Assembly (NCBI GenBank): GCA_007026445.1 | Contig: VDMD01000015.1 | Location: 248,001-312,000, forward strand | DNA from: Schizophyllum amplum | Lineage: Eukaryota > Basidiomycota > Agaricomycetes > Agaricales > Schizophyllaceae | Direction: 5' to 3' | DNA length: 64,000 nt | Position numbers and translations under genes: made by a program | The notes under the pieces: generated by a model | Seen by the model: the letters and a program-made list of their open reading frames with translations, nothing else | Told to the model about the DNA's origin: nothing | Database searches by the model: none | In this document: positions 15,169-27,050 of the stretch, piece after piece | Layout: the number at the start of each line of letters is the position of its first letter | Numbering within the stretch: position 1 is the first letter of the stretch

Positions 15169-16680
15169 ATGTATATCTTCTCCGCTCTGCCGACCCTCAC
15201 TCTCGGCGCTGCTGCCACAGCCCGCGCCGTCCCGACTGTGCGCCAAAGCGGCACAACAGTCATCACGACATGCGCGAACTCTGGTGATGCAGCGCTCACC
15301 TTCGTACGTGCAAGTTGGAATACCGATGGACTGTTGACAGGATTTCAGGATGATGGTCCCTACATCTATGAGTGCGTACTCTCATTGATCTGTGCCACCA
15401 CAAACTCATTCTCCAATCGTCTGACCTTAGAAAAGACATCGTCGATACCCTTGACGCTGCGGGTGCCAAGGGCACATTCTTCCTCAGTGCGTCCATTCCT
15501 AGCTTGCCCTGCCAAATCCTCTGATAATTTGCATAGACGGGCAGATGCGTACGGAAACATTTCCTTTTTTCCGTGATCGCTGTCGTTGAACGTTGATGAT
15601 GTACACAGAGCGTTGCATTTACGATGAAGACATGGGTATAAACTCTAACAGCTCACCTCTATCGCCGTACCAGACTGAACTGTTCGTCAGTCGACAACAT
15701 CCTCTACGCGTACAACCACAGCCATCAGCTCGCTTCGCATACCTGGAGTCACCCATACCTGACTCAGATATCAGCCGACCAAAGTGCGTTTTTGACAAAA
15801 AGCAAAACACTTCTTATCTGACAGACGTCCATAGTGAATCAGGAGATGGAGCGCGTCGAAGGCATGCAAAGCTCACGCCAGCATGCCACATTATAAGCCT
15901 TACGGATCCGTGCAGTGGCCCTTCAGAAGACAGTCGGCGTCGTACCTGCTTTCCTTCGACCCCGTGAGTGGCTATGCCTTGCGTTGCCGCCCGTCCGATG
16001 TTCATGACGCTGCATCAGCCTATGGAAGCACCAATGACCAAGTAAATATTCAGGCCGCTCCTCGAGGGCGATGGTCTGAATGTACAATAGGTCACGGCAG
16101 TCGCCTCAGCCCGCGGGTACAGCGCTCTGGTCGTCTGGAATTTCGAGTTCGTCTGATTACCCCGACGAACGTCAATTACTGATTGCCTCACCCCAGCTCG
16201 AATGACTGGGCGGGCGCGTCGGCTACTGCAGTGAACTCCGCCTACGACAACATCGCTGCTCAGCACCCTGACTCGATCATCACGCTCAACCATGAGACGA
16301 TTGGTACGCCGTCGCCTTTTTCTAGTACAGGGATGTAGCTGACTTACTGGCTGAACAGAACAAACTGCGTGCGTTGGACTCAGATGCATGATACACCTTG
16401 CGCGATGATGGCACTGAACTTCAATATAGGCATACGACCCTTACGCATGCTATCGAAACCCTCCAGGCGGCGGGTGCGCAGATTTTTTACTCTAATGCAA
16501 GCTTTACACTCATAAGCAACTTCACTACTAGGTTATAACCTTGTCACGGTCGCGGAATGTATGGGAGTGGATCCCTACCAGAGCATTGGGGAGCCCTCAA
16601 CTCGTGATGTACGTCGTTCTTGACTTGGCGCAATGCTTTCTTCTCACATGGCGATATCGCAGAGTACGTGGACGTGCTGA
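15169..16680 (+). CDS. Secreted chitin deacetylase (CE4 / NodB domain)
   Basis: Removes acetyl groups from chitin in the cell wall to yield chitosan. The ATG at 15169 begins a signal peptide (MYIFSALPTLTLGAAATARA). Although it looks broken at first, about 11 short introns resolve it into a complete protein: ALTF|DDGPYIYE (catalytic/metal Asp pair), KDIVDTLDAAGAKGTFFLNG, the metal-binding HSHQLASHTWSHP, KTVGVVPAFLRPPYG, SALVVWNFDSNDW, IITLNHETIEQTAH, GYNLVTVAECMG and the end STWTC with TGA at 16678. About 240 residues, typical for short basidiomycete CE4 enzymes. There is no GPI-anchor tail. One intron (15862-15915) appears to use a GC donor. All CE4 motifs are intact. Confidence 0.85.
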
Positions 16681-16839
16681 ACCAATGGCTTCAACGCCGA
16701 CAGCTGAGCGCCGAACAAAAAGGATTCAATAGGGATGAATATTATTGTACAGCTCGTTTTGTATTGGATCAAGGCATCGGATGTACAGCAATGGATTTGG
16801 GTGACTGGTGATACGGTCGATGCGAAACAGAGGGCAGAG

Positions 16840-19800
16840 CTATGAAGCAGACGCCTGAAGACTTTTCGGAAGTGCAGGGACGAGAGATGCGGGAAACTTC
16901 CTCGCGAGACTACCGCGGTCATGCCGCTGCACCACCTCGTCGATGCTCTTCTTCAGGTCATCCCCGACCTGACGTAGGCTAGCCCAGCCGTCGATGCTCA
17001 TGCGACAATAGGTTGCATACTCTTCTTCAAGGCGGAGCACCGCATTATAGTGCTCGATACTAGAAAGCAAGGTTAGCCTTTGAATCGGTGAACAAAAAGC
17101 AGGAACTGCTTTACTTCTCTCGATCCATGTCGCGGAAACCCTCGGCGGCGTCTTTGAGCATTGAGTGTTGTCCCGCGCGAACACCTTTCTTGACGCCGAC
17201 GAAGCGCCCAGACACTTTGTCGATGATAACATCGTGTATTTCGTTCATGACCTGCCACAACATTAGTCTCAGGCCGACAGCAAAGACGGTCGGGCTCTCA
17301 CCTCTATGATATCCTCTATATCCTTGTATGACCGTACCTTCGCGGCCCCTACGGTCTCGTAAATCTTGCCTGGGTAATGAACGTGACGTAATTCTTTCTT
17401 CTTCGACGGTGATTCGTGTGCTGCACATATGTTAAAATTATGTCTACTTCGCAAAGTAAAAGCCCACAATAAGATGTATCTTGAACGCGACGAGCCGCAT
17501 GTGCCGGAGCTTTCGAACTGCGAGACAGCTGTCGCTGCAAGATTTCGGGCGGAGAAGGCGTTGCAGGCCAGTCGGCGCTCTTCAGGTTTGACTTCGGTCG
17601 ATCGAATTCAGGCGCGCGTCTAGCTTCACTGGCGATCCCAGAAGGACAAAGCAAGGATTGGAGAGCCTGAGCAGAGTCGCCGCCGACAAGAGTGGTACCG
17701 GACGTCCGGCGTTCCTGTAGATGCGGCGTAGATATGGCAGTTGTGTCGTTCTGCAAGAGCGTAGATCGGAGAGGAACCTTTGGCGGTGGCATGGCATGAA
17801 CAGTGACTTCGCGTACTCGAGACACTCGTGTACTGAGATCAGGCTCGCCATTGCCTTGAGTCGGGTTGTTCGAAGTTCGTGCAGGCGGACTACCGCGGGC
17901 GTGCGAGTCGGAGGAGGTCGTATCATGAGCAAGAGCGAAGGAGGGCTTGACGTGCGACGCTGCGCGAGGTTTCGAAACCGAGCCGTTAGCAGTTGTGCGC
18001 GATTGCGTGCGCTCCTTGACGACAGAAGAAAATGCAGTCTTCTCTTGCACAGTCTTTGTTGATGAGGCGGCGGAAGGGCGACCAGCAGGTTCCGTTGCGG
18101 CAGAAGCAGTGGGTCCAGATGAGCGGCGAGCAGCAGCAGCGGATGTAGCTGTCTTTCCGATCTTGTCGGGCAACGGCGAGTTCGTAGTGAGGTCAATGTG
18201 AGCAGGAGCATCGTTGACAGCGTTTATCTCGTCAACAGCAGGAGGTTCGTCAGCAGCAGGAGGTTCGTCAGAAGTGATGGGCTGCAGGTGCATCGTTAGA
18301 CGGTATCAAGAAAGGTAGCTCAAGAACTCACAAGCAGATCTTGCACGAAGTCCCTATATTCCGTGTCGGACTCTTCAAGAGGGGTGAGCGGTTCATCGAA
18401 GTCTCCTCCGAATATAGGTGATGTCGTGTCATCGTCCATGGCGGCTAATAGTCTAGAAGTTTTTGAGTTGCCTTTGGAGTTCTTCGGGGTCTTCAGTTCG
18501 TCCCAAGGCGCTGTATGTGCTTTCTTTGAGGTGGGGCCGGGCGTCGACGTCGTAGCCTAGTGAAGCATGAGCGATGAGTTTCCGTTCGTGTACCCAAGAG
18601 TCATCACCTTAGCACCCTTCAGGTCGCGAGTCTTCGGGATACGCTTGTTTCTTTCCGTCTGCTGCAGTCAACAGTGTAAGCCGAAGCATCAAATGCACGC
18701 AAAACATGCATCATACCTTCGCAACGCCCTGCTGTCCCAGACCCAATGCCTCGCCCTTCTTTACTCTCGCAGACGTCCGTGATTCTGTAGGCTCCTCGAT
18801 ATCATCGGACTTCTGATCTGGTATCGCCGAGGGAGGGTCGCTCTTCGTAGTGGACGCCTTGGGTTTCTTCTTCACGTCAGTCTTCTTCTCGAGCTTGCCC
18901 TTGCGAGCATCCTTAGCACTGCCTTCCTGCGCGGTCTTCGGCTGCTTTACGACCTTATCCTGGACCTTCTTGGCCTTGGCCGTCTCGGTGCCCGGAATAG
19001 CGTCGAAATCGCTTGATCGATGCGTAGTTGCGGTTCGAGGGCTGGACGTCCGCCCAGTCTTCCCGTACCGCTTGGCTACACGAGCAGGCCTTGCGTTGGG
19101 ACGTGCGTCAAAGAGGTCGCGAAGCTTGTTCTTCGGGGGATCCTCCTTGGCAGACACGCGGGCGCGCTTGCTTGGGGGCTCTTGCTCGTCAGGTGCTCCA
19201 GGCGGGTGCGGGTCACTATTGGGCGGAGGGCGCTTCTTGTCCTTCAACGCGACGCGTTGGGCGGCTGATGAAGGATTTACATGCTGAAGAGAGTACGGGC
19301 GCGAGAAGGAAACGTACCCTCCTGACGGCTAGGGGCCGGCTCTGCGCTCTTGTCCTCTATAGAAGCGTTCGCATTCTTGCGGGACCGCTTCTCACGACGT
19401 GAATCGACACGACTCTCGCCTTGATTATCGGAGTCCGGTACATGCTGGCGCTTGCGGGAGATGATAAAAGGGTCGCTGTCGGTGCCTGGCTCATCCTGTC
19501 CCGCACGACGCGGCTTCGGCTTGGGCTTCGGGCGTGTCGACTTCGGGCGTCGGGGCGATGGCGAGTCGGGTGTGTCCAGTAGCGGAGACGTAGGCTCAAT
19601 CACTGCAGCGCCTGCGCTTGAACTGTTCCAGACTGAAGGTCTGTCAGTATAACGTTTAAAGTAAGACAGCACCGCTGACCTTCTTCAACCCTCTTGACCT
19701 TGCTCTACGCGAGACGTATCAGTTAAGTATTCGCCAGAACGCGCAAAACACTGACCTGCGTGGATGCCACAGGCTCATCCGGATCCTTATCGAACTCGAC

Positions 19801-21465
19801 AATGACTTCTGCCGTCGACACCTTCTTATCGCCAGTCAAGATCTTACTCGCCTGCGAAAGTTGAGCGTACACCTAAGGTGGTTCGATTCGTGCTCACAAG
19901 ACCACGAGCTTTCAGTGCCCTCTTGAACCGATCTACGTCCCGCGCCTTTACGCGGAAGGTCAGTGCAAGTTCCCCTTTCGCACCCGCCGACGGGTACAGC
20001 TCCTTGCCAAGAAGAGGAGGGCTATGAAGAGAGACATGGACACCGTGCCCAATGTCCTGATTGGTGATATGAATGCCTATGACGGTGCGGTAGGATGCTG
20101 TAAGGTGGTCAAACGCATCATCCTGGTCGTACTCAGCCGACGCATATGTCATCAGGAATCTGCCTTCTTACCTGCTCTACGTTCGCATAGAGACCCTTGT
20201 CATCAACATAGAGCCTGCCGTTGTCCAGCTTCTCCGATGAGCTGCCAACGAGGAAGCCGGAGACGTCGAAGGGTTGCGGGCTTGCAGGATGGCATATTAG
20301 CTTTCTCCCAAAACCAGCTCATTCACTCACTAAGTAAGGCTCCCTTCCGCTAAAGCTGCCATGATGTGAGGAGAAGTTTCGCTCCAATCCGCTGAACGCA
20401 TATTCGCCAGAATATTGATCACATCGGCGTGGCAACGAAACAATGCAGGGTCGAAGACGTCCTGGATGAAGCGTAGCCGCGTAGCACCGCCTTGGTCGTT
20501 TGATGATGGCAGAGCGGTAGCAAAAACTTCCAAAAGATGTTCGACGACGACAAACTCTGCAGGATGTCAAAATTGCGATGACGACCGTGTCGGCGTGAGT
20601 ACATACCTTTAGTTTGGGAAAGCATCCAGCCAATGCGTTTACTGCGTCGTCTCAGCAGGACCGTTCGCATGATGGTAGCATAACGTACGGTCCAAGCAGG
20701 TCAGGGGAACGTAGTCGGCGCCTATTATCCGAATGCTTAATCGCCGCATCGCTCATAAGCATGTACACCTGACAAACGACGCTGTTAGCTTCGGTAGGGG
20801 TGTATATATGCGCCATATTTGCTCACCGCGGAGAGTAGGCTTGGTCCACTACAGACGATGTCGTTTTCGTCCTTCGGCAAGTAGAAGTGGCACAGGGCTG
20901 AGTATAACACGTCTCCAATGAAAGATTTAATCTCTATAACGAGGCAGGATATGAGTTGGCAGGTTGAGATCGCCTGGTAGGCGCAGCGATCACCTTCGGC
21001 TTTCTTGCTGTTGCTCTCTAGGAAATCCTGCTGTTTGTTAGTATTCATCGCAGGTGAGACAACAAAGATCACGCACAATTACACCATTCACGAGGGAGTC
21101 GAGTACGGGCTCCCAGGAGCTTCGCAGATCATCTTTGCCTGGCCCGGTGAAGGCGTTGATGTTGGTCTCGCTAATGTGGATGAGGACCGCCCGGCAATAC
21201 TTGAGCATACACTCCGTGTGGTCCGCATAGAGCGGAAGAAGAGGAGCCCGGAGACATTCTGCAAGCTTGCGGAGTGACGAATCACTAGGATTGGATAGAC
21301 TCTATAGATCACCTTTAGCGATCGCCGAATCTCTTGCAATGCGAAGCTCACCAGCAGCGGCACAGTAGCTTGAATACTCTCGATGCCAGCCAATATATCC
21401 TTCTTCCTTTGCCTCTTGGTTGCCTTCTGCAAGGCCAACACCGCTGACTTGATGTCGTTGGACAT
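16840..21465 (-). CDS. Candidate meiotic chromosome-axis protein (Red1/SYCP2-like architecture)
   Basis: A large multi-exon gene. The ATG at 21465 starts MSNDIKSAVLALQKATKRQR; an in-frame ATG at 21507 is an alternative. The first ~450 residues are helical and repeat-like (LAECLRAPLLPLYADHTECM, ISCLVIEIKSFIGDVLYSAL, HADVINILANMRSADWSE). A beta-rich PH-like segment follows (FDVSGFLVGSSSEKLDNGRL, ASYRTVIGIHITNQDIGHGV, GELALTFRVKARDVDRFKRA). Then come ~600 disordered residues rich in Lys/Pro/Ser. The C-terminal coiled coil (IEDIIEVMNEIHDVIIDK, YNAVLRLEEEYATY) ends LPKSLQASAS with TAG at 16840-16842. About 1,250-1,300 residues. Known: SYCP2, Red1 and ASY3 share ARM-like, Spt16M-like PH, disordered and coiled-coil layout. 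The match here is by architecture, not a sequence hit. It shares a ~175-bp divergent promoter with the next gene. It could instead be another large chromosomal scaffold. Confidence 0.5.
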
Positions 21466-21640
21466 GATGATCGCACAGACAGGGAGGGGACTCCGCGTCA
21501 GCCGCATTCGCGACGCGTCTGGTCACGCGTTCGTGTCACGCGAATTTGCTGACGCGTTATCAATGTTTGTTTGTTGACATTTCCATTTCCTTCCCGCTCC
21601 GTCATCACATCCGCGAAATCTCATCTCTTTGGCCCTCCCG

Positions 21641-22795
21641 ATGCCCCACCTCAAGACCAGGACCTCGCGCGCAGCTGCCATGCTGCCCGCCAACTTACGC
21701 TTCCTCCGCCGTGTACCGCCAGCCTTCACCTCTTCGCCTTCAGAGGACATAGTCCAAGCCGTGTTTCTAGACGGTAAAGCCTCCTCAATAGCTCACTGAT
21801 GAGCCTTCTCAATTGTTCTACAGCCTTGCATGCCTACCCGCCTGGTAGCAAACTTCGTCAGCGCGAGCCAGCCTTTGGCAGTTGCACTCCTAGCCGCTGC
21901 CGCCTCATCGCTGCCTACATCCAGCGCAAGATAGGCGTCGCCATGCCCATCAGGCAGGTCATGCAAAGCCTCTACGAGCTTGAGTCTCGAACACAGATCA
22001 GCAAATGTACGGCAGTATTCTCATTGACCACGCAAGCTTGACTCACAGTTCGCCTTAGTATCGTACACCTTTGGCCAGGATGTCACCCTTGCTATCAACA
22101 CCCCTAGCATCGCCCTTCCAGATCCGTCTCCTGCCGCCTTCAACCTCGCCAAGCCTCAGGAGGATGAGCTGGTCTCATTGCCTTGCCTTCCTCGCGAAAA
22201 GCCATCTCGGACGAGCACAGGGTCTATGTCGCAGAGGCGTCAAGCTCTGAACATACCTACTCTTCAACGTCAGCTCTCGATTGCTCGCTACCGCTCGGCG
22301 AGCCTTCTCTCAGAAGCGTCCCGGACGCCCATTACACCCTTGGATCAAGTACTGCATACGCCGTCCGACCCGCCTCAGTTGCTACCTGCGAAAGCCGGTG
22401 CGAAAGCTAGGAACTTCGGGACTCCGACGAACCGTGCCGAGACGACGAGGCCTACTCCGAACACGCCGCTTCGTTCGACACTATCGCGAGCGAGCGAATC
22501 CCCCACTATCTCTTCGAACCCCAAGATATCATCTCCCGACTCTCTCAGCCCGCTTGTCAAGAGCTTCAGTCAGCGTATGTCGATGGCGGCGCCGATGCAT
22601 CTTCCGCGCCGCCTATCATACTCGAGGGCTGCCCTGCTGGATACCCAAATGCCTGTCGAGTCGCCATACTACAGGAACTTACACTCTCCCCGGGAGCCTC
22701 TCGCGTCACCTCTTTGTATCCAGGGATCCGTCTCCGACCGCACGCCCACAGAGTTCTTCTCGTCTACCCACGCGTCTCACATCCGGTGCTGCTGA
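21641..22795 (+). CDS. Unrecognised protein with N-terminal helical domain and Ser/Pro-rich tail
   Basis: Three exons. The ATG at 21641 begins MPHLKTRTSRAAAMLPANLR. Introns after VFLD and after QISK (acceptor ccttag) keep the frame into LSYTFGQDVTLAINTPSIAL, and the stop is TGA at 22793. About 350 residues. The first ~130 residues look folded (DALHAYPPGSKLRQREPAFG, IQRKIGVAMPIRQVMQSLYE). The remainder is a Ser/Thr/Pro-rich tail with many SP/TP pairs, plausible CDK or MAPK sites. The N-terminal part faintly recalls Eaf7/MRGBP-type chromatin proteins, but I cannot support that assignment. It is transcribed divergently from the candidate axis gene. Confidence 0.5.
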
Positions 22796-23390
22796 AGGGC
22801 CGGACTCTGAATCGCTACTATTGCGTCACCCTCGTGCTCTCGAACAAACTGGACTGCTCCTGCTGCGAATATCTATCACGCTCCTTCTGTCAAGCCGCTC
22901 CTTCATGCCTCGCTTCGCTCCCTGTCCTGCCCTGTATAGTATTTGGTACCCGCTTAGGCGTATGAGTTTACCTGTAGGTAGATGTAATTTAGTGACCTTG
23001 TGTACGCTACTGTGAAAGACAATTGTAACTCTTCCATACCTCCGGCTATGAAGTTTGAGTTTGGATGCAACTCTAAGCACAACTTTCGCAAGTGGCAAGC
23101 AAGCTGGCGACTGTTGTGAGTCCACTTCTCCGCTTTTGCCCAAGGCTTCGGTCCGTTCCCCCGGGGATCAGACAAGGGCATATATATACTAGTCGCCAGC
23201 CCGTGCCCGTGACCGTATCCGCGTAAGGGAAGGCACGTGAGGTCTAAGCCTGCCCGTTCTTCCTTATAGAAGTGATCTTCTCAATACCTCACGCCGAGCT
23301 CGACCTCTAGCACACCCCAGCTGAGCGCAGACCAGCTGGCAGGCGCTCTGCTTGCTACACAAAGCTACGGAGACCAAGGCCGCTGCCGTC
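22796..23390. other. Intergenic, upstream of bestrophin-like gene
   Basis: About 595 bp. A tatatat stretch near 23180-23190 sits about 200 bp upstream of the next ATG and may be its core promoter. Nothing else stands out. Confidence 0.4.
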
Positions 23391-25115
23391 ATGCCCGCTC
23401 GAACATTCCCCTCCTTCATTACCGTTCGTCTTCCTTTCGTTCGCTATGTAGGTCTACTGCTTATATGTCCTACAGCCGGCGTGGGTACGAAGGAAACATC
23501 TGCGGAAGGCAAGCCTATGATATGACGGTACTTCTGCGCGTGCTTGACTGCCTCAGTAGTACTCGTGGCTGCCAGACGTTCTCCGTGTCAAAGGAAGCGT
23601 GCGTCGCGTCCCCTCGAGCGTGCCCAGAGGCTGACGAAATGAACACAATAGATCATCAGACATATCATCGGCCCAGTCCTGACTGTCACGGCGTGGGCGG
23701 CCCTCGTAGCAGTCTTGCAATCTCAGGGGCATCCAGTAGAGTTGACGAACTCGGTCGTCCCCCTGCTCTCAGTCGTGGTGGGCCTGATCTTGGTCTTCCG
23801 GTGCGTAACATATCACGCCAATTACATTCCTTCACTTACTCGGCTTAAAGGAATGGGTTCGTTGTGATCAAGTTCATACAGCGACATGCGCACTGACGCA
23901 TCCTCAAGGACCTCGTATGATCGGTACTGGGAAGGTCGGAAATGCTTCGCGACTTTGACCTCCAACACTCGCAACCTTGCACGCCTCATTTGGGTGCAAG
24001 TGGCCCCTCCTCCCACCGATGACGAGCCTCCATTCACGAAAGGCAAGACGCCGATAGCCAAGATCTCGTCCAAGCAACTGCATCGCCGCAAAGAGGACGC
24101 CCTGCGGCTTTGTCTCTCCTTCGTGTATGCCACGAAGCACTATCTTCGCGGCGAGGACGGCATGAACTACGCTGACTTCCGCGGCGTACTCCCGGCGTCT
24201 TTCTTACGTCTTGCGGAAGCAGGCTTCAACCCCAAGGCCATATCCCTGGCGAATGGCTCCTACGATGCTACGCGAAATAATTCCAACGTGGATTTGACTG
24301 CAAGCGATCTCACTATGCGGGGCGATGCTACAAAGCGTATCAAGGTGAAGCGTAGCAAGGACAAGCTACCTGCAATCAGTACCCCTCTCCTGGGCGACTC
24401 GCACTACACGAGCGTCGACTTTTGCAAGGAGACTTCCTTGCCGCTGCCTCTGGGGTGCGTGATCGTGCCGAAGGGCGTGCACTCTGCTCACCTTGTCTAG
24501 GATCGCTCACGAGATCACGCGTTTCCTCTTCGTTTGCCGAAGAGACGGTTGTTTAGAGACTGTGGGTCCGGCCGGTGTCAATGCCATGAACGCTTTTGTC
24601 TCGAACATGATTGATCAACTTACCTCGATGGAACGTGTCGCTAACACGCCTATCCCGTCTTCTTGTGAGTTTTCCGGCATGCTAATTTCGACTGCGAGCG
24701 GTGCTCAACATATGCAGACGGCATCCATCTCAAGCAATGCGTCACGCTATACCTGTTCGCTCTCCCTATGACTATGGTAAACGCCCTCGGGTGGTCTGTC
24801 ATCCCTGTGGTGACCATCGTCGCCTTTACCCTGATGGGCATAGAGGGCATCGCTGACCAGATTGAAATGCCCTTCGGTAAGTCGCGTACTGCAGGTGTCC
24901 ATTGAATTTGCGCTGATTGCAACTTGAACAGGGATGGAAACGAGCGATCTGCCATTGGACAGATATTGTGAAGACTTGAAAGAGGAGATCCAGTCAGTCA
25001 TCTCCTCTCGTGCACTTCTGCCCGCTCGCTCAACCTCCTCAGCTTCATGATCACAAGTCTGCCGGAAGGCGGGGAAGGTATGTACGGATACGATGATGGC
25101 GAAGGTGATGACTGA
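23391..25115 (+). CDS. Bestrophin-like / UPF0187 membrane anion channel
   Basis: Probable anion channel of the bestrophin/RFP-TM superfamily. The ATG at 23391 starts MPARTFPSFITVRLPFV; the first exons are short and their borders less certain. Core sequence: IIRHIIGPVLTVTAWAALVA, NSVVPLLSVVVGLILVFR joined to SSYDRYWEGRK (the conserved RYWEGR motif), TSNTRNLARLIW, then a ~110-residue cytosolic insert, and the C-terminal core (YGIHLKQCVTLYLFALPMT, IPVVTIVAFTLMGIEGIADQ, IEMPFG, DLPLDRYCEDLKEEI). It ends GYDDGEGDD with TGA at 25113. Four hydrophobic segments fit the family topology. About 450 residues. Whether it conducts chloride or sits in plasma or mitochondrial membrane cannot be judged from sequence. 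Confidence 0.85.
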
Positions 25116-25367
25116 GGGTTCCTACTTCACGGGTGGCAATGTGCATTATGTCAATTATGGGCGCACATATACCGCATTTTGACATGGACTAGGATTTTGG
25201 AGATAAACGTGACGTGTCACGAACGCTGTACATGATTTTTCTGAAGCCCAACTGAGCCTCGGGTATCTTACAGCGACGGACTTGAAGCTTGAACGGTTGA
25301 GATGGACTCTTGGCGGTACAAAGGGACTTCCGCATAAGGAAATCCCCGCACTTCGTTATCAACCGCC

Positions 25368-27050
25368 ATGATCACGCCTCGATTTTCATGCGATCAAACA
25401 GAGGAACATGTCAACGTGAAGATATACTGCCCAGCTATACGCGTCAGTTTCATCTTCTTCGTTTCGGCCATTCTCTCACATCTGTCAGGACACAGGCGGC
25501 AGATGTTGATATTCATGTTGACGACACCCTGCTCACCGTTCACATAAACCCATATTTTCTGCGCCTCAATTTTCCCCATCCTGTTTCCGAGGACGAGGAA
25601 TCTTCCGCGCGATATGACGCGGGCTCTGGTTTTCTCTACGTGACTCTCAACAAACAAGTGAAGGGGCAAGAGTTTAAAGATCTTGACTTGCTCTCGAAAT
25701 TACTCGCTCCTCGCCCAACTCCGGCACAAACACCTGGAATCGAGGTGCTGTCTGCGGAAGAAACGGACGCTCAAAAAGTCGATGACGGCGTGGATGCGCT
25801 ATCAGCTCAAGCCGAGCGGTTGACGCTTGAGCAAGATGAGTTCTTACGAGGTTCGTGCCGGTCGCATTATTTCTTTACTCAGTCCTGCGCTCGATGTTGA
25901 CTGTTTATAGCCGCGGAGAATGATTGGCAGTATCCACAGACGGTACCGGAGCCGCTAGAGACTCTGGACATCAAAGCGGAGAAACCCTACGGCTTCCTCG
26001 ACATGCATTCGGGCTATATGAAGCACGTATCGCTGACGGAGAACGAGGTCAACGAACTGGGTCCCGATGCTGAAACCATGTCGCCGAAAATGCGACGAGA
26101 AAAACGCATCGCGCACGAAGACTCGAAATGGGACGAGGAGCACTATATGTACGTGAGCCTGTGCAGGTGCAACAGCGGAGGTTAGCAGCTGATACTCGGC
26201 CTACTTTTAGGGCCGACTACGCAGACGACGGGTACATTCAAGAACTTCTGCACTGGCGCCCTCCGTACACCTCGGAGGCGCCCGTCGACTTCACGGAAGA
26301 TGAGAAGCTCGAAATGCTTGGCCTGCCGCGTAGAGAATGTTTGGACACTCCCTTTTGGGCATGCGCTCTTAAGCTCACATCGCTTCTAGACCTTGCAACT
26401 CAACAACAGACGGACGGGCTGTATGTGACGCTGATCACTATTCTATTCTCGTATGCATATGAGGCACGCACGACGCAGATGGACAGCACCCCCGAGAGCG
26501 CCTGGACGATATGCAGCCTCACACCAGCATTCTCTGCACTCGACCCGCCACCGTACGCGCCTGGACCACCGCTGTCACCCGACAACCTGGTCTCTGCACT
26601 TATACCGTCTTACCGCCGCTCCCTATGCCTCCCGCTCTTCCGATCCTTCCGCCTAGCCGATACCTGCCGTGCGGACGTTGCCACGCTCCTCACGCGCGGA
26701 AAGCGCGCCGTTCTGCGCTGCTTGCTAGCCATGAAGCGCATCCTCGACCATCACGAGGTCTACTACGTATACAGCAAGCTGTGGCTCAATGACTTCTGCG
26801 TATGGGTGCAGGGCTATGCCAGGTGGGCCGCATGCATCTTCTACGACGTCCGAGCTGAAGTCACATGCATAGCGACGCCTTGCTCTCGGATCTAGGGACC
26901 CGCCTGGCCGCACTTAGCGTACCCAAGGCTGACCTGGGATGGGACTTGGAAGCTTTGGAACAGGCTGCACGGGCTGCATTGAATGGCGAATACGCTTCGG
27001 ACAGCGACGACGAGTCTGACGATGACACGGCTGCCCCGGGCCAGCTATAG
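25368..27050 (+). CDS. SHQ1: SHQ1, H/ACA ribonucleoprotein assembly chaperone
   Basis: Binds the pseudouridine synthase Cbf5/dyskerin before it is loaded onto H/ACA snoRNAs. The ATG at 25368 opens MITPRFSCDQTEEHVNVKIY, an N-terminal CS (p23-like) domain continuing ADVDIHVDDTLLTVHINPYF and SGFLYVTLNKQVKGQEF. The SHQ1-specific helical domain starts near DYADDGYIQELLHWRPPY and includes TQMDSTPESAWTICSLTPAF, IPSYRRSLCLPLFRSF, LLAMKRILDHHEVYYVYSKL and DFCVWVQGYA. It ends in an acidic tail with TAG at 27048. An intron with a GTTTGG donor joins PRRE to YLATQQQTDG. About 470 residues, normal length, apparently intact. It lies ~250 bp downstream of the bestrophin-like gene on the same strand. Confidence 0.92.

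Noticed and set aside
15169..16680. Chitin deacetylase as a pseudogene
   Set aside because: Initially appeared fragmented in all frames, but 11 short introns restore a complete enzyme with every CE4 motif.
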